From an uncultured Acidobacteriia bacterium (GTDB lineage: Bacteria > Acidobacteriota > Terriglobia > Bryobacterales > Bryobacteraceae), in the NCBI GenBank assembly GCA_903851195.1, contig CAINNJ010000033.1, positions 124,001 through 188,000 on the forward strand: DNA of 64,000 bases, given 5' to 3'. The notes under the pieces are model-generated. The model was not told where the DNA came from and did not search any database. It worked only from the letters and a program-made list of their open reading frames with translations. Made by a program: the position numbers and the translations under genes. Shown in pieces: positions 19,100 to 32,227 of this stretch (positions within the stretch are counted from its first letter, which is position 1; the number at the start of each line of letters is the position of its first letter).

Positions 19100-20751
19100 T
19101 CGCTTTCGGAATAACGCTGTGCGATGGGAAAGCGGCGGCCCATGCCGAACGCCTTCGAGGTGACTTTGAGGCCCGGGGCAGCCTGTTGCCGTTTGTACTC
19201 GTTGCGGTCCACCTTGAGGGCGATGTCTTTGACGAGGTCAAACGGGAGCGAAAGTTCGTTGGCAATTTCTTTGGCACTGCGGAATTCTTCCACGTAGAGG
19301 CGAAGAATGGCGTCGAGGACTTCGTAGGGCGGCAGGGAGTCGCTGTCTTTCTGGTCGGCGCGCAGTTCGGCGGAAGGCGGTTTGGTGAAGACCGATTCCG
19401 GGATGGCGTTGTCGCACCGCTGGTTGGCGATACGGGAAAGATCGTAGACCAGGGTTTTCGGGACGTCGCTGATGACGGCGAGGCCGCCGCACATATCGCC
19501 GTAGAGAGTGCAGTAGCCGACGGCGATTTCGCTTTTGTTGCCGGTGGTAAGCACCATGGCGCCGAACTTGTTCGAGAGCGACATCAGGGTGAGGCCGCGC
19601 AGACGGGCCTGGATGTTTTCCTCCGCGACGTCGGGTTTGCGGCCTTCGAAGACGGGGCCGAGGGTGCGGAGCATTTCGTCGTACGCGGGAGTGATGGAGA
19701 CGATATCGAACTGAATGTTGAGGCGCTCCGCCATGTCTCTGGCATCCCGCACGCTGTGGTCCGATGAGAACGGGCCGGGCATGGCGACACCGCGGACATT
19801 TTCGTGCCCGACTGCTTCCACGGCGATGGCGGCGGTGAGGGAGGAATCGATGCCGCCACTGAGGCCGATGAGGACCTTCTTAAAACCGCATTTGCGGATG
19901 TAGTCTCGGGTGCCGAGGACGAGAGCTTCGTAGACGGCTTCTGTTTCGTCGGGCAGAGAGGCGGAGTGGTCGCCCGTGCCGTTTTCGAGGTCGGCGATGA
20001 CCAGATCTTCGCGGAAAGATGCGGCGGAGGCGATCATGTTGCCGCGGGCGTCCATGACGAAGCTGGAGCCGTCGAAGACCACTTGATCGTTGCCGCCCAC
20101 CTGATTGACGACGACGAACGGCACCTTATGACGAAGCGCCATGGCGCGGAACATGTCCATGCGGAGGGTGCGTTTGCCCAGGTGGAACGGGGAGGCGTTG
20201 ATGCTGAGGGCGATGGTGCCGCCCTGCTGCAGCAGTTCGTCGACGGGGTCGCGGGTATAGAGGGGGTAACGCCAGAACTGCTTGTCGTTCCAGGCGTCTT
20301 CGCAGATGGTGAGGGCGAGTTGTTCGCCGTTCATGGGCCAGAGGGACTGCGTCTCGCCGGGCCTGAAGTTGCGCGATTCGTCGAAAACGTCGTAGGTGGG
20401 CAGCAGGATTTTGTTCTGCCGGAGAAGGATCTTGCCGTTGCGGAGAATTGCGGCGGAGTTGGTGGCCTGTTTTCCGCTTTGTTTGGGGGACTGGCCGACA
20501 TAACCGGCGACGACCGCAAGGGGGAGGTGCGCGGTGGCCTCGGCGAGTTTCGCGAGAGCCGCTTCCGACTGGCCGATGAAGGACCGTTTCTCGACGAGAT
20601 CCCGGGGAGGATAACCGGTGACCGAGAGTTCCGGAAAGACGATGAGATGGGCGCCGCGCGAGGCCGCTTCGGTCGCAAAACGTGTGGCAAGCGCCACGTT
20701 TCCGGCCAGGTCGCCCACGGTCGTATTGATCTGCCCGAGGGCGATCCGCAT
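19096..20751 (-). CDS. nadE: Glutamine-dependent NAD+ synthetase
   Basis: N-terminal nitrilase domain (MRIALGQINTTVGDLAGN) plus LIGLSGGIDSSLTAAIAVEA synthetase domain. Confidence 0.95.
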   Translation of the reverse strand: MRIALGQINTTVGDLAGNVALATRFATEAASRGAHLIVFPELSVTGYPPRDLVEKRSFIGQSEAALAKLAEATAHLPLAVVAGYVGQSPKQSGKQATNSAAILRNGKILLRQNKILLPTYDVFDESRNFRPGETQSLWPMNGEQLALTICEDAWNDKQFWRYPLYTRDPVDELLQQGGTIALSINASPFHLGKRTLRMDMFRAMALRHKVPFVVVNQVGGNDQVVFDGSSFVMDARGNMIASAASFREDLVIADLENGTGDHSASLPDETEAVYEALVLGTRDYIRKCGFKKVLIGLSGGIDSSLTAAIAVEAVGHENVRGVAMPGPFSSDHSVRDARDMAERLNIQFDIVSITPAYDEMLRTLGPVFEGRKPDVAEENIQARLRGLTLMSLSNKFGAMVLTTGNKSEIAVGYCTLYGDMCGGLAVISDVPKTLVYDLSRIANQRCDNAIPESVFTKPPSAELRADQKDSDSLPPYEVLDAILRLYVEEFRSAKEIANELSLPFDLVKDIALKVDRNEYKRQQAAPGLKVTSKAFGMGRRFPIAQRYSESE

Positions 20752-20771
20752 GAGCTTCCATTTTAGGCGAT

Positions 20772-20809
20772 AGGACCGGCTCTTCCCGAAAGGCGGAAGA
20801 GCCGGTCCT
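20772..20809 (-). terminator. 15-bp hairpin after the TonB receptor gene
   Basis: AGGACCGGCTCTTCC/GGAAGAGCCGGTCCT perfect arms, 8-nt loop. Confidence 0.55.
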
Positions 20810-20842
20810 CAGACGAACACTGTCCGCCTCAGACGACTGTTG

Positions 20843-23800
20843 TCAGAACGAGTACTTCAGACCCAGCTGCACCTGCCGCATGGCAGTGGAGGTTCCGGAG
20901 ATGACACCGAAGTTCTGGTGCGCGGCGGTGCCGGGCATGCCGGGTTGCGTCGCGCCGGACAGAATGTTAAGACTCGGCATGCCCCAGTTCGGGTGATTGA
21001 GGACGTTGAACGCCTCCATCCGGAACTGCAGCACGTGACCTTCTTTCCACGGCATTTTGAACTGCTTGTGCACTTCGAAGTCGAAGCCGAAGATGCCGGG
21101 GCTTTCGATGGTGTTGCGGCCCACGTTGCCGAACTGTCCCGGGGGGGCCTCGGTAAAGGCGGCCAGGTTGAGCCAGCGGGAGGGCGTCGGATTGCTGAGG
21201 TAGGGGCTCAGGCCGGTGGAGTTGGGACGATCGTAACCGCCCGCGCCGCTGCCTGCGTTATCCACACCGCCGATGCCGAGCGTTCCGGGAACGCCGCTCT
21301 GCATGGTGAGAATACCTCCGGCCTGCCAGCCGCCGACGATGGTGTCGAGAACGCCGTTCTTTACGTCAAGCAGTTTGCCCTTGCCGACCGGCAGGTCGTA
21401 AAGGATGGACGTGACGGACCGGCTGCGGACGTCGAAGGACGAGAGAGCGCGCTCGCAGGAGATGCAGTTGCTGTTCTGCGGGAACAGCGTGTCATAGCCC
21501 TGGACGCGGATGCCGCTGGTGTCGTCGATGGACTTCGAGAAGGTGTAGGAACTGATCACGCTGATGCCCTGGCTGAAGCGGCGGGTGGCCTTGACGCTGA
21601 GCGAGTGGTAGTTGGCGTTGGCGCCATCGGCCACCAGCTGGATGATGCCGAAGTTCGAGAACGGGAAGCGCGAGGGCGCGGCGCCGACGGTTCCGGGAAT
21701 GCCCTGGTTGGCGTCCTGGAAGCCATAAAGATGATGGCTCTCATTGCCCAGATAGCCCGCTTCCACCAGCCAGTTGCCGGCAAACTGCCGCTGGATGTTG
21801 AGCAGGAACTGCATGGTGTAGGAGGTGTGGTGATCGTAGGCATCCACATAAGCGTAGGGCGGAGGAATCTGCGCCGTGGCGCCGCTGCCGCCCGGAACCG
21901 CGTTGCTGTAGAAGAGGCTCGGGGTGCCGACGGTGGAGTTGAGCGTGACGCGCGCCGCGATGTTGCGCGACATGTCGAACACCGCGTTGCCGATGTCCTG
22001 GTTGTAGAAGATGCCGAAGCCGGTGCGGACGACGGTCTTCGAATCGGGCGACCAGGAGATGCCGACGCGGGGAGCGAAATCTTTGTAGCGCGTTCTGATC
22101 AGCTGGTCGGGATACTTGCCGTTGCTGCAGGCGGCGGCGGTGCTGGTCCAGTGGATGCTGAGACCGGCATACGGGTCGGTGCAGGTGCCCTGGCGAACGA
22201 AGGACGGGTACGGGACGGACGAGGGCGCGTTGGAACCGAAATAGAGCTGCGGGATCGCGACGGTAAAGAGATCGCCCTTGGTGTCGGTCCACGGCGGGGT
22301 GAGCTCATAGCGAAGGCCGAGGGAGAGCGTCAGTTTCGGCGTGATCTTCCAGGTGTCGTCGATGAACGCGGCTTCGGCGTTGCGGACATAGGCCGCGTTG
22401 GCGATGGCGACGGCCACGGTGGACTGGAACATATCGCCCAGCAGGAATTCGGCGAACGCGTCGCCGCCGGTGTGAGCCGCGCTCTGCGTGGCGTTGGGCT
22501 GGAAGACGAAATTGCCGCGGGAGAACTGGTTGCCGACCTGGTTGTAGTGCTGCCGGTTGTACTCGAAGCCGAAGCGGAAGGTGTGCTTGCCGTGGATCCA
22601 GGAGACGTTGTCCACAACCTGCAGCGTGCTGTTGTTGTTGGCGTACGGACCGTCCGTGTTGTCGCCGATGCCGCTGAAGCCGTCGCCGTTGAGGGAGATG
22701 GCGGGAACGCCCCACGTGACGGGATCGCCGGATTTCAGGCCAGGGACGCCCAGCGTGCCCACGGTGTCCGTGGTGAACGCCGAGTAAGTGCCGGTGGAGT
22801 TGAAGAAGCGGGAGTATCCGAAACGCGCTTCGTTCACCAGATTCGGCGAGATGGTGCGCGTGTTGGAGCCGAGGTACTGCTCGTAGTTGGTGAGGATCTT
22901 GCTGCCGGTGATACTCAGGCCGGTGGACGACTGGTTTTCATCGCCCCAGCTGTAGCGGCCACTCCACTGCGACTTCGAGGATTCCACCCAGTCCATGCGG
23001 AGCGTGAAGCCGTCGCGGTTGTTGGGGGAAGAGTTCAGCTGCGTGTAGTTGTTCGAAAGACCCGGCAGGATGGAACTCGGGTAATACTTCAGAAACTTCT
23101 GCGAGATGGGGTCGAGGCGGCTGGTGGGAATCACGTTATTCGGGAACTGGGTCTTCGTGGTTCCGTTCAGGCCGGTGTTCGGATCGTAGATGGGGTTGCT
23201 GAGGCCGCTGAGGTCGCCATTAAACATGGCGGCGGTGGGGACAGTGTAAACGCCCTGGGAGTTCTGGCGCTGCTTCTTCCACTCGTCGTTCGCCATGAAG
23301 AACAGGCGGTCTTTGCCGTTGAAGAGTTTCGGGATGCGAACCGGGCCATCGATTTCGAAACCGTAGTCGTTCCACTTGAAGGGCGACTTGTTTGGGTGGT
23401 TGGCGGTGAAGGCGTACGGAATGGCGTCGAACTTGTCGTTCCGGACGAAGTCGAACAGAGCGCCGTGATAGGCGTTGCCGCCGGATTTGGTGAGCACGTT
23501 GATCTGGGTGGCTTCGTGGCCGAACTCGGCGGGATAGACGCCCGTCTGCACCTTGAACTCCTGAATGGCGTCGATGGACGGGAGCACGATGTAGGAGAGG
23601 AAGTTCGGGTCGGTATTCGTCACGCCGTCGAGCGTGAAGTAGTCGAACATGATGCGCTGTCCGGCGGCGGAAATGGACTGGCTGGCGCGATCGCCGCCCT
23701 GGCGGGAACCGGCCTGTCCGGACGAGGAGGAAAGCGTGTTGGCATTGGCCGCGAGCGCGACCAGGCCGAGGTAGGAACGCCCGTTGAGGGGCAGTTCGGT

Positions 23801-24220
23801 CACGCCTTTGTTTTCGATCACGGTGCCGACGGACGCGTTCTCCGCCTGCAGCAGATCGGCCTGGGCGGAGACTTCGACGGATTCGGTCACCTGCCCGACT
23901 TCCAGAGAAAAGTCGAGGCGCACGGTCTGCTGGACCTGAACTTCCACATTGCTGGTCCGAGCGGTTTTGAAGCCGGAATGTTCCGTCTTCATGTTGTAGA
24001 ACCCGGGCGGCACCGAGGGGAAAGTATAGTCTCCCGAATCAGTGGAGACCGTGGTGCGGACGCCGTTGGTCGCGACGTTCGTAAGTGTAATGTTAGCGCC
24101 GGGAATGCCTGCGCCGGAAGAATCGCTGACGCGTCCTGTAATTTCGCCGAGGGTCTGTCCGAATACGGGCGCGAAGGCGGACAGAGCCAGAAGGGCGACA
24201 GAGAGCCGGAAGCTCCTCAT
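20843..24220 (-). CDS. TonB-dependent receptor with carboxypeptidase-regulatory-like N-terminal domain (Oar-like)
   Basis: GEITGRVSDSSGAGIPGANITLTNVATNGVRTTVSTDSGDYTFPSVPPGFY... and C-terminal barrel ending in F. Confidence 0.9.
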   Translation of the reverse strand: MRSFRLSVALLALSAFAPVFGQTLGEITGRVSDSSGAGIPGANITLTNVATNGVRTTVSTDSGDYTFPSVPPGFYNMKTEHSGFKTARTSNVEVQVQQTVRLDFSLEVGQVTESVEVSAQADLLQAENASVGTVIENKGVTELPLNGRSYLGLVALAANANTLSSSSGQAGSRQGGDRASQSISAAGQRIMFDYFTLDGVTNTDPNFLSYIVLPSIDAIQEFKVQTGVYPAEFGHEATQINVLTKSGGNAYHGALFDFVRNDKFDAIPYAFTANHPNKSPFKWNDYGFEIDGPVRIPKLFNGKDRLFFMANDEWKKQRQNSQGVYTVPTAAMFNGDLSGLSNPIYDPNTGLNGTTKTQFPNNVIPTSRLDPISQKFLKYYPSSILPGLSNNYTQLNSSPNNRDGFTLRMDWVESSKSQWSGRYSWGDENQSSTGLSITGSKILTNYEQYLGSNTRTISPNLVNEARFGYSRFFNSTGTYSAFTTDTVGTLGVPGLKSGDPVTWGVPAISLNGDGFSGIGDNTDGPYANNNSTLQVVDNVSWIHGKHTFRFGFEYNRQHYNQVGNQFSRGNFVFQPNATQSAAHTGGDAFAEFLLGDMFQSTVAVAIANAAYVRNAEAAFIDDTWKITPKLTLSLGLRYELTPPWTDTKGDLFTVAIPQLYFGSNAPSSVPYPSFVRQGTCTDPYAGLSIHWTSTAAACSNGKYPDQLIRTRYKDFAPRVGISWSPDSKTVVRTGFGIFYNQDIGNAVFDMSRNIAARVTLNSTVGTPSLFYSNAVPGGSGATAQIPPPYAYVDAYDHHTSYTMQFLLNIQRQFAGNWLVEAGYLGNESHHLYGFQDANQGIPGTVGAAPSRFPFSNFGIIQLVADGANANYHSLSVKATRRFSQGISVISSYTFSKSIDDTSGIRVQGYDTLFPQNSNCISCERALSSFDVRSRSVTSILYDLPVGKGKLLDVKNGVLDTIVGGWQAGGILTMQSGVPGTLGIGGVDNAGSGAGGYDRPNSTGLSPYLSNPTPSRWLNLAAFTEAPPGQFGNVGRNTIESPGIFGFDFEVHKQFKMPWKEGHVLQFRMEAFNVLNHPNWGMPSLNILSGATQPGMPGTAAHQNFGVISGTSTAMRQVQLGLKYSF

Positions 24221-24331
24221 GTAAAAAGAACCCCCAAAAGAGTGTAATCGCCCATTTATCTTATATGACGATGAGCGGGGACAGCACAGAAGAGCCCGTT
24301 AGCGGTTCCAGGACCACCGGGCGGAATGCTG

Positions 24332-24715
<384 letters not shown>

Positions 24716-24730
24716 TCGTTGCCGACCTCG

Positions 24731-25945
24731 CTATTCACTTGCCGGGATATCGGTCCACATCTCTTTCCGGGGGTCTTCGGTGTGCAGTTCCGCCAATTGC
24801 CGGAGCAGTTCCTTGGTGCGCTCGTCGCGGATGTCCGGCATCTGCAACTGCACCTGCACGATCTGGTCGCCGCGGGTGCCTTTGCGGGTGTTCATAACGC
24901 CGCGTTCGCGCAGACGGAACTTCTGGTTGTTCTGCGTGCCGGGAGGGATTTTGAGCAGCGTCTTGCCGTCGATGGTCGGCACCTCCACCTTGGCGCCGAG
25001 GCCGGCTTCCGAGATGGTGACCGGCACCTTCATGTGGATGTTGTCGCCCTCGCGATGGAAGAGGGGGTGCTGCTCCACGTGGGTGGTGATGTAGAGATCG
25101 CCGGAGGGCGCGCCGAGGGTGCCCGCGTTGCCTTTGCCTGCCACGCGCAGACGGGAACCGTTTTGGGCGCCAGCGGGGATGCGGACTTCCACGGGCTCGG
25201 TGTGAGCGATCCGGCCGTCCCCGTGGCAGGTGGGACAGGCGTTCTTCAGCCGTCCGCGACCCTGACAGCGAGGGCAGGTCAGATTGAACTTCATGTTGCC
25301 GGCCATCTGGGAGACGTTGCCGGTGCCGTTGCACTGGGGACACGCGACGGAGCCCGATTCATTCCCGCCGGTGCCGTGGCAGGTGGGGCATTCTTCGTAA
25401 CGCGTGATCTGGATGGTGGTCTGGGTGCCTTTGATGGCCTGCCAGAAGCTGATATTGAGGCCGTACTCGAGGTCGGCGCCCTTTTCGGGGGCCACTTCGG
25501 GAGTTTCCTGCTCGCCGCCGCGGAAGAACTGGTTAAAGATGTCTTTGAAACCGCCGCCGGATGAGCCGCCTGACGCACCGCCGGCACTTTGGCCACGCCG
25601 GGCCTGAGCCTCTGCCTGGGCATTCCGGAGAACATCGGAGAAGTCGAAACCGCCGAAATCCATGTTGGGATGGCGGGAACTGCCCGGTCCGGCGCCGGGT
25701 CCCGGCATGCCGTTTTCCGAGTAGAAGCCGACCTGATCGTACATGGTCCGCTTTTTCGCGTCGCTCAGCACGTCGTAGGCTTCCTGCACGTTCTTGAAAC
25801 GATCTTCCGCCGATTTGTCGCCGGGATTCAGGTCGGGGTGGAACTTACGGGCGAGCTTCCGGTAAGCTTTGCGGAGCTCGTCTTCGGAGGCGCCCCGAGG
25901 GACTCCCAGAGTTTCGTAATAGTCGTGTTTTGGGCTCGCCGGCAT
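24731..25945 (-). CDS. dnaJ: Chaperone DnaJ
   Basis: J-domain with HPD; four CxxCxGxG zinc repeats. Confidence 0.96.
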   Translation of the reverse strand: MPASPKHDYYETLGVPRGASEDELRKAYRKLARKFHPDLNPGDKSAEDRFKNVQEAYDVLSDAKKRTMYDQVGFYSENGMPGPGAGPGSSRHPNMDFGGFDFSDVLRNAQAEAQARRGQSAGGASGGSSGGGFKDIFNQFFRGGEQETPEVAPEKGADLEYGLNISFWQAIKGTQTTIQITRYEECPTCHGTGGNESGSVACPQCNGTGNVSQMAGNMKFNLTCPRCQGRGRLKNACPTCHGDGRIAHTEPVEVRIPAGAQNGSRLRVAGKGNAGTLGAPSGDLYITTHVEQHPLFHREGDNIHMKVPVTISEAGLGAKVEVPTIDGKTLLKIPPGTQNNQKFRLRERGVMNTRKGTRGDQIVQVQLQMPDIRDERTKELLRQLAELHTEDPRKEMWTDIPASE

Positions 25946-26004
25946 GGGTTTAAAGGAGATAACGCGCGGGGCCGAAAGCCGACCCCGCGCGCGGGAACTA
26001 CTAC

Positions 26005-27921
<1,917 letters not shown>

Positions 27922-28071
27922 AACTTTTCTGAAGACCTCCTTCGAAGCTCTATAACGACGGAAACTCTCTAACGACGGAAACGGTGAAAGTTCAAAACCT
28001 GTGAACTACGGCGGCACGAGAGACGCCAGCGTCGAGGTTCGGGAATGACGCCCGAACATTAGTTCAATCCA

Positions 28072-28101
28072 ATTATGAAATGTGAGTGCGGGATTGTCAA
28101 G
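28072..28101 (-). promoter_or_regulatory. dnaK operon sigma70-type promoter with overlapping HAIR-like (HspR) operator
   Basis: - strand TTGACA(28100-28095)-17 nt-CATAAT(28077-28072); CTTGAca-N7-ACTCAca (28101-28081) matches HAIR CTTGAGT-N7-ACTCAAG at 10/14. Confidence 0.7.
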
Positions 28102-28200
28102 TGATCTTGTTGGGAAGAAGCGAATGGCTGCGGTGCGCCGCCGCAGACGGGTGCGGCTGAACCAATGAAACGGGTACACTAAGCCTGAAGGGCGCGCGAT

Positions 28201-28462
28201 ATGCGTTTGACTCGAAATTCCCGACGACCTGGCTGACCGGCCATCTGCCGGAGGCGGCGACCTGTCGCGCCGGGCACTGGAAGCAATCGCTTTGGAAGAA
28301 TACAGAAGCGGGCGCATTTCGCAGGCCGAATTGCGGCGGCTTCTCGGTTTCCGCACACGATACGAACTGGATGGCTTCCTGAAGACGCACCAGATCTGGA
28401 TCGAATACAACGTCGAGGACTTTCACCGCGAACTCGACGAACTCAAACGTTTGGGCTTCTGA
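28201..28462 (+). pseudogene. Frameshifted UPF0175-family antitoxin remnant
   Basis: ATG CGT TTG ACT then +1/-2 shift; downstream frame reads LEIPDDLADRPSAGGGDLSRRALEAIALEEYRSGRISQAELRRLLGFRTRYELDGFLKTHQIWIEYNVEDFHRELDELKRLGF*. Confidence 0.75.
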
Positions 28463-28470
28463 CGTTGTGG

Positions 28471-28506
28471 ACCATCATTGTGGACACCAGCCCGATTCGG
28501 ATCGGA
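28471..28506 (+). pseudogene. Truncated PIN-domain (DUF3368-like) toxin N-terminus
   Basis: Reads ...TIIVDTSPIRIGW immediately after the UPF0175 remnant; IVDTSPI is the usual PIN N-terminus; then homology stops. Confidence 0.5.
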
Positions 28507-28520
28507 TGGCAAACGGGATT

Positions 28521-28850
28521 TTACTCTTTGAACGGCACGTCGACAGACGCGTAACTGCCGGGCCGGGCGGCGTTGACGGCATGGGCTATTCGGCTCGCGG
28601 CCAGCCTGACCATCGGCCATTGGGAGTTCCCGAGAACGATGAGTGAAATCCTGCGAGTTCTCAGGTTCTGCTGGTAGCGGATGTTCTTGTCGGCCGTGAC
28701 AATCACGTCGAAGCCTGCCCTTTCGGCCGCCTCGATCAAATCGCCATTGGCGAGTTCTTCCCATCCGCGGGAACGCGCCTCTTCGACGACATGGCTATTG
28801 AGGAACCTTGCCAGCCCGCGCGGCACCCCGTTATCCAAGAGGATGAGCAC
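28521..28850 (-). CDS. DUF5615-type PIN-like toxin
   Basis: [17 protein letters not shown]...[17 protein letters not shown]. Confidence 0.8.
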   Translation of the reverse strand: MLILLDNGVPRGLARFLNSHVVEEARSRGWEELANGDLIEAAERAGFDVIVTADKNIRYQQNLRTRRISLIVLGNSQWPMVRLAASRIAHAVNAARPGSYASVDVPFKE

Positions 28851-28858
28851 TTGACGAA

Positions 28859-29092
28859 TTAACCGTAAGCGGGAGGCTTCTCGAGAGACCGCGCGACGAA
28901 CGCCATCAGACTGTGAACCTGCTCTCTGGTGACCGGAAACTGCTCGATCAGTTCTTCGATACTCAAACCCGCTTCCAGATTCTCGAACAGCACCTTAACG
29001 GGTGTGCGGGTTCCACGGAGGAGCCACGCGCCGCTGACCTTACCCGGGATGCTTTCCACGGCGGGGCATTCAGACCAATCCAGACTTCGCAT
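28859..29092 (-). CDS. DUF433-domain antitoxin
   Basis: [39 protein letters not shown]; directly upstream of the DUF5615 gene. Confidence 0.8.
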   Translation of the reverse strand: MRSLDWSECPAVESIPGKVSGAWLLRGTRTPVKVLFENLEAGLSIEELIEQFPVTREQVHSLMAFVARSLEKPPAYG

Positions 29093-29233
29093 TCAGGCAC
29101 CCTCCTTCCGGAATCATGTCAGAATCGTTTTGGCCGGTCAACCATACCCGAAACACCGCGGTGGCCAGGCAAATCGGGACGGGCGGCGAAACAGGCGCGG
29201 ATTCGGCGGGTGATAAAATTGTCATTTCCCCTT

Positions 29234-30493
29234 ATGAACAATTCCATGGCCCGCTCGCTTGCCGAGGCAGATCCCGATATCTACCGGCTGATTCGGAAAG
29301 AGGCGGACCGGCAGAACGGGCAGATCGAACTGATTGCCAGCGAAAATTTCACCTCCGAGGCGATTCTGGAGGCGACGGGCAGCGTTTTCACCAATAAGTA
29401 CGCCGAGGGTTACCCCGGCAAGCGCTACTACGGCGGCTGCGAGTACGCCGATGAAGTGGAAAATATCGCCCGGGACCGCGCGAAGAGGCTGTTCGGCGCC
29501 GAGTATGTGAACGTGCAGCCGCATTCCGGCTCGCAGGCGAATCAGGCGGCGTATTCGGCCGTGATTCAGCCGGGCGACACCATCATGGGCCTGGATCTGG
29601 CTCATGGCGGGCACCTGACGCACGGGCACAAGCTGAATTTTTCGGGTAAGACATATCACGTGGTCGGGTATCAGGTGCGCCGGGAAGACGAGCGCATCGA
29701 CTTCGACAACGTGGCGAAGCTGGCCGACGAGCACAAGCCGAAGATGATCATTGCCGGCGGCAGCGCTTACGCGCGGCAGTGGGATTTCGCGAAGTTCCGC
29801 GAGATCGCGGATTCGGTGGGCGCGCTGCTGCTGGTGGATATGGCGCACTTCTCGGGACTGGTCGCCGCGGGGCTGCATCCGAACCCGTGCGAGTACGCCG
29901 ATATCGTGACATCCACGACGCACAAGACGCTGCGGGGACCTCGGTCGGGCATCATTCTGGCGAAGGAGAAGTACGGGCCGGCGATCGACCGGAACGTGTT
30001 TCCGGGAGCGCAGGGCGGTCCGCTGGTGCATGTGATCGCGGCGAAGGCGGTCTGCTTCCTCGAAGCGCTGCAGCCTTCCTTCGTGGAATACCAGCGCAAC
30101 GTCATCGCGAATGCGCAGGCGCTGGCGGCGGGCATGCAGGAAGAGGGCTTCCGGGTCGTTTCCGGCGGCACCGACACGCATCTTTTGCTGGTGGATGTGT
30201 TCTCGAAGGGCGTGCGGGGCAAAGAAGCCGAAGGGGCGCTCGACCGGGCGCGCGTGACGGTGAACAAGAACGGCATTCCGTTCGACGTGAATCCGCCGCT
30301 GAATCCGAGCGGAATCCGTCTGGGAAGCCCGGCGGTGACGACTCGCGGTTTCGGCGTGGAAGAGATGCGGGAAGTGGCGGGGTGTATTTCCGCGGTGCTG
30401 AACGACGTGACTTCGGAGGCGGTGATTGCCTCCGTGCGCGACCGCGTGGAGGCGCTCACCTCCCGGTTCCCGCTTTACGAGTGGAAGCGCTAG
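29234..30493 (+). CDS. glyA: Serine hydroxymethyltransferase
   Basis: [60 protein letters not shown] lysine motif; start at 29234. Confidence 0.97.
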   Translation: MNNSMARSLAEADPDIYRLIRKEADRQNGQIELIASENFTSEAILEATGSVFTNKYAEGYPGKRYYGGCEYADEVENIARDRAKRLFGAEYVNVQPHSGSQANQAAYSAVIQPGDTIMGLDLAHGGHLTHGHKLNFSGKTYHVVGYQVRREDERIDFDNVAKLADEHKPKMIIAGGSAYARQWDFAKFREIADSVGALLLVDMAHFSGLVAAGLHPNPCEYADIVTSTTHKTLRGPRSGIILAKEKYGPAIDRNVFPGAQGGPLVHVIAAKAVCFLEALQPSFVEYQRNVIANAQALAAGMQEEGFRVVSGGTDTHLLLVDVFSKGVRGKEAEGALDRARVTVNKNGIPFDVNPPLNPSGIRLGSPAVTTRGFGVEEMREVAGCISAVLNDVTSEAVIASVRDRVEALTSRFPLYEWKR

Positions 30494-30496
30494 ACC

Positions 30497-31660
30497 GTGA
30501 AGATTGCGGTGGACGCCAGGCGCATACGCGACTTCGGCGTCGGCACGTACATCCGCAATCTGTTGCAGGCGCTTGCCACGCTGAAAACTCCGCATCGGTT
30601 CGAACTGATCTGCGGCGCCGCGGATAAGGGGCAGTTCGGCGGGCTGCCCGAGAACTTCCGGACGGTGATTTACAACCGGAATGACGCCTCCCGGCTGGAC
30701 CATCTGGAACTGCCCCGGCTGCTGCACCAGCTGCGGGCGGACCTGACACACATTCCGTTTCACCGGGTGCCGCTGCTGATGCCGAAGCCGTACCTGGTGA
30801 CCATCCACGATCTGAGCAGCATCTTTTTCGACGAGGCCAGCGGGCTGCTGCATGGCGCGCACGAGTTCCGGCTGCGGCGGGGGCTGGAGCGCGCCGACCG
30901 GATTATCACGGTTTCGGGGGCCACGCAGCGGGACGTCGCGAATCTGGTGCCTTCGGCGTGCGACCGGATCCGGCTGGTCTACAACGCACCGGATCCGCAG
31001 TTTCTGGAGCGGCGGCTGCCCTCCGACGCGCGGGCGGCGGGTCCGGAGGCGGCGGCGCGGGAGCGGCACCGGATTCTGGAACGCTACCAGATCCGCTACC
31101 CGTTTTTGTTGTATGCGGGGTCGATCCGGCCGCAGAAGAACATTCCCCGGCTGATCGAAGCGTTCGCGGTGGCGCGCAGTTCGCTGGAGAGCCATCCGGA
31201 GTATCGCGATCTGCGGCTAATCATCATCGGCGACGAGATCTCGCGGCATCCGAATGTGCGCCGGGCGGTGATTCAGAGCCGGGTAGAGAACAGTGTCCGG
31301 TTTCTGGGCTTCATCCCGTTCGACACGCTGCGCATCTTCCATGAACTGGCGGTGGCGTTCGTTTTTCCGTCGCTCTACGAGGGGTTCGGGCTGCCGCCCC
31401 TGGAGGCGATGGCGTCGGGCACGCCGGTGATTGCGTCGTCGGTGAGTTCGCTGCCGGAGGTGGTGGGGGGCGCGGCGATGCTGGTGAATCCGGAGAACGT
31501 GTTCGATATCGCGAGGGGAATCACCGAAGTCCTGACGAACGAGGAGCTGCGGCTCAACCTGATCCGGCTGGGGCGGAAGCAGGCGGCGAGTTTCAGCTGG
31601 GCGCGGACGGCGCGGGAAGTGCTGGACGTGTATGAGGAAGTCGCGGTCCGCCGCAGGTAA
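30497..31660 (+). CDS. Glycosyltransferase (GT4-type)
   Basis: GTG start; [13 protein letters not shown]..., [27 protein letters not shown]-type motif. Confidence 0.9.
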   Translation: MKIAVDARRIRDFGVGTYIRNLLQALATLKTPHRFELICGAADKGQFGGLPENFRTVIYNRNDASRLDHLELPRLLHQLRADLTHIPFHRVPLLMPKPYLVTIHDLSSIFFDEASGLLHGAHEFRLRRGLERADRIITVSGATQRDVANLVPSACDRIRLVYNAPDPQFLERRLPSDARAAGPEAAARERHRILERYQIRYPFLLYAGSIRPQKNIPRLIEAFAVARSSLESHPEYRDLRLIIIGDEISRHPNVRRAVIQSRVENSVRFLGFIPFDTLRIFHELAVAFVFPSLYEGFGLPPLEAMASGTPVIASSVSSLPEVVGGAAMLVNPENVFDIARGITEVLTNEELRLNLIRLGRKQAASFSWARTAREVLDVYEEVAVRRR

Positions 31661-31663
31661 AGG

Positions 31664-32227
31664 TCAGAGCAGGTGGTGCAGTTCGGTCACCAGGAAATCC
31701 TGGGTGACCAGACCGGTCCGGTACGTGCGGCTGTCGAAGTAATGCCAGTGGCCGGCGTCCTCGCCGTTTTTCCCGTCGGTTTCCGGACAGTAGAAGATGG
31801 CCTTTTCGCCAATGGTGTTGTGGTCGAGCAGTTCCTGATTGAAGGACCGCACGGCGCCGAAGAGGACGTAGGGCTTGCGGAAATCTTCCCGGGAGCTGAG
31901 TTCCTCGGTGGCCTCGAATTCGAGTTGCAGCAGGCGGCCGCGCAGGTTGATCTGGAAGAGAGCGGGCACGCCGTCGGTGTAGTGCGCGGCGGAGTATTCA
32001 AAGGGGTCGAGCTCGACGGACGGGAGTGAGAGTTTTTCGTTCAGAGCCGCGATAAACGAATGGCAGAGTCCGTGCAGTTCGACGGCGCCGCGCACGCGCA
32101 GCCGTTCGACGCGGGAGCTTTCGCGGATCAGATTGCGGTCGTGATCACTCAGGAGTTCGATCGCCTGGGCCAGCCGTGTCAGGCGATCGGCCCGGTTCTT
32201 TTTCCATCTCGCGGCCAATCCAAACAA
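31664..32227 (-). CDS. Hypothetical protein
   Basis: 187 aa ORF; start overlaps end of the upstream XRE gene, true start uncertain. Confidence 0.6.
   Translation of the reverse strand: MFGLAARWKKNRADRLTRLAQAIELLSDHDRNLIRESSRVERLRVRGAVELHGLCHSFIAALNEKLSLPSVELDPFEYSAAHYTDGVPALFQINLRGRLLQLEFEATEELSSREDFRKPYVLFGAVRSFNQELLDHNTIGEKAIFYCPETDGKNGEDAGHWHYFDSRTYRTGLVTQDFLVTELHHLL

Noticed and set aside
20840-24247. 1135 aa + strand ORF opposite the TonB receptor gene
   Set aside because: Shadow ORF from GC-rich codon bias; no recognisable domain, while the - strand frame encodes a clear TonB receptor.
29222-31195. 657 aa - strand ORF opposite glyA and the glycosyltransferase
   Set aside because: Crosses two confirmed + strand genes; Arg/His-rich shadow.
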